The notes beneath the pieces were generated by a model that was given only the letters and a program-made list of their open reading frames with translations, did not search any database and had not been told where the DNA came from. This document shows positions 15,870-23,369 of a DNA stretch of 49,179 bases, one piece after another. Where the stretch lies: contig DKYT01000043.1 in the NCBI GenBank assembly GCA_002492465.1, positions 9,131 to 58,309 of the forward strand. The letters run 5' to 3'. The number at the start of each line of letters is the position of its first letter. Within the stretch, counting starts at the first letter, position 1. Both the position numbers and the translations under genes were made by a program. The DNA is from Lachnospiraceae bacterium UBA7093. GTDB lineage: Bacteria; Bacillota; Clostridia; Lachnospirales; Lachnospiraceae.

Positions 15870-15898
15870 TTGTCTCAGAGAGTATAGTGTGCTATAGT
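15870..15898 (+). promoter_or_regulatory. Promoter of the solute-binding/permease/adaptor operon
   Basis: TTGTCT (15870-15875) and TATAGT (15893-15898) are 17 bp apart, 42 nt before the first lipoprotein gene. No obvious operator or regulator gene is next to it. Confidence 0.6.
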
Positions 15899-15939
15899 TT
15901 GTATGTAAATATTAACGAAAGCACAAGATGAGGTATATT

Positions 15940-18210
15940 ATGGGAAAAATTAAAAAAGGTCTTGCAGCGGCGGCAGGGCTTATGATGCTTGTAGCGGCGC
16001 TTTCCGGTTGTGGAAAGGACCGGAAGCAGGATGGGACTGCAGAGAACGGAAGAGAGTTTGTATATGTGCCGGAATATGCAGATCTTGCAGTTTCGTGCGA
16101 TTACATAAACAGCGTAACCGCCGCAGGCGATTATATTTATTTTGTGGGAGATTCTTATTCTGGAGAAAACGATGAGTATCGAGGCGTCCTGTATCGTTAT
16201 AATCTTCTTGAAAATCAAGCCCAGGAGATTATGGAGCTGGATGAAAAGAGCAACAAAAACTTAAGCAGCATGGCGGTAACACAGGACGGAAATCTGGTTG
16301 CCGTTTTCAGCAAATATGAGGATGTGACGGATGAAAGCGGCGAGATTGTGGACAGCAAGTCCACCCTGGAACTGTGCAGAATATCCGTTTCTGACGGCTC
16401 TGTTTCAGATGCCCAGGACATAACAGAAAAACTGGGAAACAGCGAATGGGCATATGTGCAATACATGTGTGCGGACAGTCAGGATAATATTTATCTGTGC
16501 GACGGAGACGGGGGAATTTATGTTTTTGGCAAGGACATGCAGAAGCTGTGCGATATCAAGGTGGACGGATGGGTTAACAGCATGGTCGCTTCCAAGGAAG
16601 GGGACGTTTATGTTCAGTTTTACGGAAACGGCAGCGGAGCGGAATTCAGAAAAGTGGATTTGGCTGGAAAGAAGCTGGGGGAAAGTATAACGGTTGCAGG
16701 CGGAAATGGATTTGGCGGAAACTTCTTTACCGGGGTAAGCAAAAGCATTTTAGTCAGCAGCAACGATCAGGTTTCTCTTCTGGATATTTCCGACGGCTCC
16801 GTGGAAGATCTGTTCAAATGGCTGGACGTGGATGTGAACGGAGATTATGTAAATGCCGCCGGAGAGCTTTCGGACGGACGGATCTGGGCTATTATCAGAG
16901 ACTACAGCGCAGAGGAAGCATCCTTTGAATTGATTTATTTGAACCGCAAAAATGCTTCCGAGGTGAAGGAAAAGGAAGAAATCGTTTACGGCGCTATGTG
17001 GCTGGGATCTGATATTCGGGAAATGATTATAGACTTTAATAAGTCCAACGATCAGTACCGTATTACGGTTAAACAGTACGCCAGTGACGATTATGAGACA
17101 GGTCTTACTCAGTTTAACGCAGATTTAACAACGGGAAACTGCCCTGATATTATTGATCTTTCCTCCATTGATTTTCATCAATATGCCAGCAAGGGAGTTT
17201 TGGAGGATCTTTATCCCTACATGGAAAAGAGCGGCATCCAGAAAGAGGAATATCTGGAAAATATTTTAAAGGCATTTGAACAGGATGGAAAGCTTTATGG
17301 AATTATGCCGCAGTTTTATATTTCCACCACCGCGGCGAAAGCCTCTTTGGTAGGGGAAAAAAGCGGCTGGACGCTGACTGAAATGCTTGATTTTGTGGAG
17401 GAAAACGATCCGGAAAACGTATTTGATTACAGCACCAGAACCAGCATATTCTATTACTGTATTTATAATAATATAGATGAGTTCGTTGACTGGGAGACAG
17501 GAAAATGTTCCTTTGAAGGAGAAGAATTTATCAGAACCCTTGAGTTTGCCGCTAAATTTCCGGAGGAATATGATTATAGCCAGGAGCGGGAAGAGGGAAC
17601 ATCCGCAAAGCTGAGAAGCAATAAGCTGCTTCTGCTGCAGACGGCGGTAAGCTCTGTTCAGGAATATCAGATGCTGAACGGTGTGTTTGGGGAAGAGGTC
17701 TCTTACGTGGGGTATCCAAACAACGAGAGAAAAGGAAATCTGATCCAGCCTGCAAACGGCAGCATCGGCATCGCTGCAAAATCCAAGCAAAAGGACGGCG
17801 CCTGGGAATTTGTGAAAACCATGATTTCGGAGGAATTTCAGGATGAGCTTGTAAGCGAGCATGGAAATTATGGATTCCCTGTGAAAAAATCTTCCCTTGA
17901 GAAGCAGTTTGAACTGGATATGAAGGCTAATTACTACGAAGACGAAAATGGAGTGCAGGTTGAGTCGGCCAAAACCAGCTGGGGCTATGACGACTTTTCC
18001 ATGGATATCTATGCGGCGACCCAGGAAGAAGTGGACGGGGTAAAAGCGTTAATTGCGTCCTGCGAGAAGATTTCCGGAAATGTGGATAATCAGCTCGTGA
18101 ATATTATTACGGAAGAATCCGAAGCCTTTTTCAAAGGACAGAAATCGGCGGCGGATACGGCGGGAGTGATCCAAAACAGAATACAGATTTATGTGAATGA
18201 GAATCGCTAG
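15940..18210 (+). CDS. Large sugar-type ABC solute-binding lipoprotein (SBP1)
   Basis: Lipoprotein of 756 aa with signal MGKIKKGLAAAAGLMMLVAA and lipobox LSGC. Ordinary sugar-binding proteins have about 420-450 residues. Here roughly residues 30-350 are an extra domain of repeated short beta segments (AAGDYIYFVGD, SQDNIYLCDGDG, KEGDVYVQFYG, SDGRIWAI), which looks like a beta-propeller. The C-terminal half resembles family-1 binding proteins (EMIIDFNKSNDQYRITVKQY, CPDIIDLSS, LEDLYPYMEKSG, YGIMPQFYI) and ends FFKGQKSAADTAGVIQNRIQ. ATG 15940 is preferred over 15928 because GATGAGG lies 6 nt upstream. Two permease genes follow directly. The substrate is unknown. Confidence 0.85.
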   Translation: MGKIKKGLAAAAGLMMLVAALSGCGKDRKQDGTAENGREFVYVPEYADLAVSCDYINSVTAAGDYIYFVGDSYSGENDEYRGVLYRYNLLENQAQEIMELDEKSNKNLSSMAVTQDGNLVAVFSKYEDVTDESGEIVDSKSTLELCRISVSDGSVSDAQDITEKLGNSEWAYVQYMCADSQDNIYLCDGDGGIYVFGKDMQKLCDIKVDGWVNSMVASKEGDVYVQFYGNGSGAEFRKVDLAGKKLGESITVAGGNGFGGNFFTGVSKSILVSSNDQVSLLDISDGSVEDLFKWLDVDVNGDYVNAAGELSDGRIWAIIRDYSAEEASFELIYLNRKNASEVKEKEEIVYGAMWLGSDIREMIIDFNKSNDQYRITVKQYASDDYETGLTQFNADLTTGNCPDIIDLSSIDFHQYASKGVLEDLYPYMEKSGIQKEEYLENILKAFEQDGKLYGIMPQFYISTTAAKASLVGEKSGWTLTEMLDFVEENDPENVFDYSTRTSIFYYCIYNNIDEFVDWETGKCSFEGEEFIRTLEFAAKFPEEYDYSQEREEGTSAKLRSNKLLLLQTAVSSVQEYQMLNGVFGEEVSYVGYPNNERKGNLIQPANGSIGIAAKSKQKDGAWEFVKTMISEEFQDELVSEHGNYGFPVKKSSLEKQFELDMKANYYEDENGVQVESAKTSWGYDDFSMDIYAATQEEVDGVKALIASCEKISGNVDNQLVNIITEESEAFFKGQKSAADTAGVIQNRIQIYVNENR

Positions 18211-18229
18211 AATATAAGAGGAAAAGGAA

Positions 18230-19141
18230 ATGCATTTTTTCACAGGCAGGAAAAAAGTGAAAAAATCCGGCAGCAATCGACGGACGCGCAGAGGGAAATG
18301 GATCGCCAGAGGGTATCTTTTTCCCTCTGCCGCCGGCGTATTGCTGTTTTTTGTGCTACCTTTTTTGATTGTGGTATATTATTCCGTAGTGGACAATCCT
18401 ATCAGCGGTCAGTTTGTATTTTTTGATAATTTTGTGATGGTATTTCAAAATGCGGCGTTTCAACAGGCGGCAAAAAATACCCTCACCTTTTCCCTGACGG
18501 CAGTTCCCCTGGCGGTGGTGCTATCTTTGCTTCTTGCCATGACGCTTGAAAGTAAAATTCCCTTTAAGAGCCAGTTCAGAACTTTTTTCTTAAGCCCTAT
18601 GATGGTGCCCATTGCATCGGTGGTGCTGATCTGGCAGGTACTGTTTCATTATAACGGCATGATTAATGAAATCCTGACATTTTTTGGCGGGGAAAAGATC
18701 GATTGGCTGAATTCTTCTTATGCCCAGGTGGTGATTGTAGTGCTTTTCCTGTGGAAAAATCTGGGCTATAATATGATTCTTTTTATGTCAGCCTTAAGCA
18801 GCATTCCCAGGGACATTGTTGAGGTTGCAGTGTTGGAGAGCGCTACGCCCTTTCAGATCTTCTGGCATATTAAACTGCGGTATATGTCCTCCACGATTTT
18901 GTTTGTAACCATCATGTCTCTGATTAATTCTTTTAAGGTTTTCAGGGAAATCTATCTTTTAAAAGGCGATTACCCTTACGATACTATGTACATGTTACAG
19001 CACTTTATGAACAATACCTTTAACCGGCTGGATTATCAGAAAATGTCGGCTGCGGCGATTATGATGGCAATTGTGATGGTGATTATTATAGGAATTTTAT
19101 TCCTGACCGAGAGCTATTTCGGAAAGGATGTGGAAGAATGA
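18230..19141 (+). CDS. Carbohydrate ABC transporter permease, MalF/UgpA type
   Basis: Inner permease subunit of 303 aa. A basic N-terminus (GRKKVKKSGSNRRTRRGKW) is followed by about six hydrophobic segments. The EAA loop that contacts the ATPase is visible as VAVLESATPFQIFWHIKL. It begins 19 nt after SBP1 and its stop overlaps the start of the next permease by 4 nt (ATGA), so the two are translationally coupled. No ATP-binding subunit is encoded in this operon; a shared MsmX-like ATPase elsewhere is the usual solution in Firmicutes. Confidence 0.92.
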   Translation: MHFFTGRKKVKKSGSNRRTRRGKWIARGYLFPSAAGVLLFFVLPFLIVVYYSVVDNPISGQFVFFDNFVMVFQNAAFQQAAKNTLTFSLTAVPLAVVLSLLLAMTLESKIPFKSQFRTFFLSPMMVPIASVVLIWQVLFHYNGMINEILTFFGGEKIDWLNSSYAQVVIVVLFLWKNLGYNMILFMSALSSIPRDIVEVAVLESATPFQIFWHIKLRYMSSTILFVTIMSLINSFKVFREIYLLKGDYPYDTMYMLQHFMNNTFNRLDYQKMSAAAIMMAIVMVIIIGILFLTESYFGKDVEE

Positions 19142-20121
19142 GGAAGCGTAACGGAAAACACGGCGGTATGGTGAAACTGGAGGAGAATATTTCACAGGAG
19201 CGCTGGGATCAACAGGTAAAACGAAAAAAGAAGATCAGAAATACCAGGCAGTTTATTCGGATCATGCTGGGAACTTTTGTGGCGGCATGCTTTGCAATTC
19301 TGTTTTTGATGCCTATTATACTGACCATTACCAATTCCTTTATGTCGGCTTCGGAGATATCCGCCAATTACGGACAGGTGTTTGCAACTACGGACACCGG
19401 AGGCAAGGTATATGTTTCCGACCGGGTAAATCTGAAGTTTATACCGGATATGGTCTCTTTCAGCCAGTATATAACGGTTTTGCTGAAAAGCCCTGAATAT
19501 CTGTTGAAGTTTTGGAATTCGGTGATTTTAGTAGTGCCCATTGTGGGCTTTCAGCTGCTTGTGGCGGCGGGGGCATCCTATGGTTTTACCAGATACAGAG
19601 GGCGGATTAAGGAAATGATTTTTTTCCTGTATATTATTTTGATGCTGATGCCCTATCAGGTAACGCTGGTGCCCAATTATCTGGTATCCGACTGGCTGAA
19701 TCTGCTGGATACCAACTGGGCGATCTGGCTGCCGGGAATTTTCTCACCCTTCGCTGTGTATCTTTTGACCAAGTACATGAGAAGGATTCCCACGGCAATG
19801 ATCGAAGCGGCGCAGATTGACGGCGCCGGGGAATGGCAGATTTTCAGGCGGATATGCATGCCTTTGTGTAAAGGCGCAATGTGTTCCATTGCTATTTTAA
19901 TTTTTATTGATTACTGGAATATGGTGGAACAGCCCCTGATCCTTTTGTCGGATCAGGAAAAGCATCCCCTTTCGGTTTTCCTGTCGAAGATCAATGCCGG
20001 TGAGATCGGGCTGGCATTTGCAGTTGCAACGATTTACATGGTACCTCCCATACTGGTATTTTTGTATGGAGAGGATTATCTGGTGGAGGGTATTACCTAT
20101 CAGGGTGGTATTAAAGGATAA
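19138..20121 (+). CDS. Carbohydrate ABC transporter permease, MalG type
   Basis: Second permease subunit, 327 aa, with about six membrane segments. The conserved EAA motif is clear: EAAQIDGAGEWQIFRRICMP. The N-terminal 45 residues are basic and hydrophilic, longer than usual; ATG 19138 overlaps the previous stop, and later in-frame starts such as the Met at residue 11 are possible. A poorly conserved loop of about 50 residues (ATTDTGGKVYVSDRVNLKFI) follows the first membrane segment, as in other MalG-like proteins. It should pair with the preceding gene to form the transmembrane channel. Confidence 0.92.
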   Translation: MRKRNGKHGGMVKLEENISQERWDQQVKRKKKIRNTRQFIRIMLGTFVAACFAILFLMPIILTITNSFMSASEISANYGQVFATTDTGGKVYVSDRVNLKFIPDMVSFSQYITVLLKSPEYLLKFWNSVILVVPIVGFQLLVAAGASYGFTRYRGRIKEMIFFLYIILMLMPYQVTLVPNYLVSDWLNLLDTNWAIWLPGIFSPFAVYLLTKYMRRIPTAMIEAAQIDGAGEWQIFRRICMPLCKGAMCSIAILIFIDYWNMVEQPLILLSDQEKHPLSVFLSKINAGEIGLAFAVATIYMVPPILVFLYGEDYLVEGITYQGGIKG

Positions 20122-20162
20122 CGGCAGCGAGTGCTGCATATGGAAAGGCAAAGGTTAAAAGC

Positions 20163-22244
20163 ATGAACGAGAAGGAAGGAAAGAAAAGAAAAGAGTGGGT
20201 TAAAAACGCGGCGATCATTTTTTTGACGGTGATGCTGCTGCTTACCTTTTTTTCAAATACCATTATGAACTATTCCCTGCCTGAGGTGGCGACTCAGTAT
20301 GTGCAGAGCGGTACCATCACGGCGAAGGTCAGAGGAACGGGCAATGTGGAGGCGACGGATCCCTATAATGTTGTGGTAAAGGAATCCCGTGTGATCGAGG
20401 GAGTCGCGGTGAAGCAGGGAGACCAGGTGGAAAAGGATCAGGTTCTTTATTACCTTGAGGACGCTGAAAGCGATGAGCTGAAGCAGGCTGAGAAAGAGCT
20501 TGAGGATCTGGAACTTACTTACATGAAAGGGCTTTTCGGGAATAATGTTTCTTCTGAGATCATCAGCAAGGTGGCAAACGGAAATGTGGACGGCTTCGGC
20601 GCTCTCCAGGCAAAGGTGGCGGATATGCAAAACCGGATGGATGCCGCTGAAAGGAGGGTGAAGGAGTGCCAGGACGCTTTGAATAACCTGTCTTTACAGA
20701 GCACGGTGAACACGAACAATGCCGGGGTGAATACCATAGATGCAGAAAATCAAAAGGCGCAGGCAAGTACTGAGCTTGCCAATGCACAAGCTTTGGAAAC
20801 CAATGCAGAAGCAGCATTCAACCGAATGAAATCGGAAAAAATTGAAAATATAAATTATCAGATTAAGACGGCTCAAGATGCAATAAGCGATTTGGAGAAA
20901 CTAGTAAGCAGTGCAGAAGGTATTGCAGGGAGTGTTTATGGAAAGTCTGCATCATCTTCAGGTGACGCTTCAACAGGAGGTGACAATTCCCAAGGAACTG
21001 GGCATGAAAATGCTACATCAGGAGGAATTGATTCTTATATTCAGCAGCGAGAGGCAGCAAAGCAGGTAGTTTCTATTAAACTAAAAAATATTTATGAGGC
21101 AGCCAGCAAGGATCCTAGTTACACCGGAGGCGAGAATATAAATGAGTTAAAGCAATGGATTAATGAAAATGATGATAGATATAAGACTTATGAGACTCTT
21201 TTAAAGGATTACGATGCGGCAGTAGGACAGTATGAAGTTGCAATAGAATTGGCGGATAATGCATTTAGCCATGTGGAGAATTATGATAATAAAAGAGAAG
21301 AATTAAATGAGAAAAAAGCGGAATTAAATAAATTGCAAGCTGCATTATCAGAAGTAAACAGAATGACATATACTCCTGGCGATAGTATAAAAGAAGCACA
21401 AGAAAAATTGAACCAAGCAGATAAGAATTTGCTTGATCAGACCAACGCCAACAAGCAGACCGCAGCCTCCTATCAGAATCAGATTGCCAACGCGGAGGCG
21501 GCTCTTAAGAATGCCCAGGCAGTGTACGATCTGTTGAAGGAAGAACAGACGAAAATGAGCGCGGACATCAATGCGGAGCTGGATCTTGCCAAAACCAATA
21601 AGGATATTGCAAACAAGCGGGAGGAGATCGCCAGGCTGAAGGAGAAATCTACAGGCGCTACGATCAAAGCGCCTGTGGCGGGAACGGTAACCAGCCTAGC
21701 TTATGTGGCGGGAGAAACCACCAAGCCGGAGGAGCCTGCGGCGGTATTGCAGGTGGAAGGAAAAGGCTACACCATGACAGTCTCCGTTACCAACGAGCAG
21801 GCGAAAAAGGTGAAGGTGGGAGATACGGCTGAGCTGCAAAATGCCTGGTATTATGATGATGTGCAGGTGATTTTGTCCGCAATTAAGCCGGATCCGGATA
21901 AACCGGGACAGAACAAGCTGTTAGAGTTTGAAGTTACCGGAGAGAGCATCCAGGCTGGGCAGGCGCTGAATGTGTCTGTAGGACAGCGCAGTGCGGAATA
22001 TGAATTTGTAGTACCCAACAGCGCAGTGCGTGAGGACAACAACGGGAAATTTATCTTGATTGTGGAATCCAAGAGCAGTCCTTTGGGCAATCGATATATT
22101 GCCACAAGAGTGGATGTGGAGGTTTTGGCATCGGACGATAACAACACCGCAATATCCGCAGGGCTTTATGGATATGAGTATGTGATCACCACTTCCACCA
22201 AGCCGGTGGAGGCAGGAAAGCAGGTAAGACTGAACGAATCCTAA
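20163..22244 (+). CDS. HlyD/RND-type membrane-anchored adaptor protein with long coiled coil
   Basis: Protein of 693 aa. One N-terminal membrane segment (AAIIFLTVMLLLTFFSNTIM) is followed by a barrel/lipoyl half (VVKESRVIEGVAVKQGDQV), a very long coiled coil (about residues 95-500, rich in Gln, Ala, Glu and Lys), the second lipoyl half (ATIKAPVAGTVTSLAYVAGE) and a C-terminal beta-barrel. This is the layout of membrane fusion proteins such as HlyD and MacA. In a monoderm it would act outside the membrane with a permease. No export ATPase is nearby; the next gene is a MacB-like extracytoplasmic protein. The bases coding for the central coiled coil (about 20820-21430) are visibly more AT-rich than both flanks. 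Confidence 0.85.
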   Translation: MNEKEGKKRKEWVKNAAIIFLTVMLLLTFFSNTIMNYSLPEVATQYVQSGTITAKVRGTGNVEATDPYNVVVKESRVIEGVAVKQGDQVEKDQVLYYLEDAESDELKQAEKELEDLELTYMKGLFGNNVSSEIISKVANGNVDGFGALQAKVADMQNRMDAAERRVKECQDALNNLSLQSTVNTNNAGVNTIDAENQKAQASTELANAQALETNAEAAFNRMKSEKIENINYQIKTAQDAISDLEKLVSSAEGIAGSVYGKSASSSGDASTGGDNSQGTGHENATSGGIDSYIQQREAAKQVVSIKLKNIYEAASKDPSYTGGENINELKQWINENDDRYKTYETLLKDYDAAVGQYEVAIELADNAFSHVENYDNKREELNEKKAELNKLQAALSEVNRMTYTPGDSIKEAQEKLNQADKNLLDQTNANKQTAASYQNQIANAEAALKNAQAVYDLLKEEQTKMSADINAELDLAKTNKDIANKREEIARLKEKSTGATIKAPVAGTVTSLAYVAGETTKPEEPAAVLQVEGKGYTMTVSVTNEQAKKVKVGDTAELQNAWYYDDVQVILSAIKPDPDKPGQNKLLEFEVTGESIQAGQALNVSVGQRSAEYEFVVPNSAVREDNNGKFILIVESKSSPLGNRYIATRVDVEVLASDDNNTAISAGLYGYEYVITTSTKPVEAGKQVRLNES

Positions 22245-22268
22245 AAACGGGAAGAAAGGAGAAAGCAA

Positions 22269-23369
22269 ATGGTCTTAAGGATAAAACAGTGGATGCGGTC
22301 TTTATCAACCAAAGAGATCGTGCTTTCTCTGGTTGTTATAATATCTTTGATCGTGTTTCTTATTCTGACCATCTGGTCCAATCATCAGGTGGCGCAGCTT
22401 CCCGACCAGCAGGCGGCACGCCGCTGGGATCAGGAAGGGGGGAGCGCCCAGGTCAGCTGTTTTCTTGCGGAGCATGTAGAGGTAGACGAATATACCATCC
22501 TGAAATTTGAAAAGGAGCTGGAAAAGAGCCTGACAGAGGTGCTTTCAGAGGAAAAGCAGGAGGAAGAAGGGGATAAACGTTTATTTATTGACGCATACAG
22601 TTCCCAGGGAACCATTGAGGTGACAAATGGAAAAGGAAAGCTGGAGGCGCCTGCGATAGGCGTGGGAGGCGATTTTTTCCTGTTTCATCCCCTGCAGCTG
22701 ATATCGGGAGGATATTTTTCCGGAAATGATTTGATGAAGGATTCCGTTATCCTGGATGAGGATGCAGCATGGCAGCTTTTTGGCTCCAATGATATTGCCG
22801 GGAAAAGCGTTATGATCGGAAATGTGCCTCATTATGTTGTAGGAGTGGTGAAACGCCAGCAGGGAAGGTTTGCCGAAAGCGCAGGACTTGATAAAACGGT
22901 GGTCTATGTGTCCAATGAAACCCTTACGGAATACGGCACAAGCCAGGGAATCAGCGTTTACGAAGTGGCGGCGCCCAATCCGGTTAAGGGCTTTGTTTAT
23001 AATTGTGTGAAAGAGAAGCTGGGGGTAGCGGAAAGCGATATGGTAGTGGTGGAAAATTCCGCCCGTTATTCCCTGGAGAAACTGATACCTGTCATTCTTG
23101 ATTTTGGAACCAGATCCATGCAGAACCGTGCCGTTCAATTTCCCTATTGGGAAAACATAGCAAGGGGATGGGAGGATGTGAAAGCGCTTGTGCTGCTGTT
23201 TCAATTCATTTTTCTGTTAATTCCAGCAGGGATTGTAGGGGGCTTTTTGATTTATAAGTGGAGAAACAAAAAATGGACCTGGCGGGATGCGGCAAACTTT
23301 CTTGTAGACAGTAAGGATAAGTTAATCATAAAAATAAAGGGGGAAAAAGACAAATGGCAGGATTTTTAG
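22269..23369 (+). CDS. MacB-periplasmic-core-like protein with only two membrane segments
   Basis: Protein of 366 aa. It has a membrane segment near residues 16-37 (IVLSLVVIISLIVFLILTIW), an extracytoplasmic domain, and a second membrane segment near 303-328 (LVLLFQFIFLLIPAGIVGGF), ending in a short basic tail. The domain resembles the MacB/FtsX core (LQLISGGYFSGNDL, VILDEDAAWQLFGSNDIAGK, VVGVVKRQQG). Full MacB-type permeases have four membrane segments, and many carry an ATPase; this one has neither, so it may be a non-transporting partner of the adaptor. It starts 24 nt after the adaptor gene and its end overlaps the next gene by 16 nt. Confidence 0.7.
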   Translation: MVLRIKQWMRSLSTKEIVLSLVVIISLIVFLILTIWSNHQVAQLPDQQAARRWDQEGGSAQVSCFLAEHVEVDEYTILKFEKELEKSLTEVLSEEKQEEEGDKRLFIDAYSSQGTIEVTNGKGKLEAPAIGVGGDFFLFHPLQLISGGYFSGNDLMKDSVILDEDAAWQLFGSNDIAGKSVMIGNVPHYVVGVVKRQQGRFAESAGLDKTVVYVSNETLTEYGTSQGISVYEVAAPNPVKGFVYNCVKEKLGVAESDMVVVENSARYSLEKLIPVILDFGTRSMQNRAVQFPYWENIARGWEDVKALVLLFQFIFLLIPAGIVGGFLIYKWRNKKWTWRDAANFLVDSKDKLIIKIKGEKDKWQDF

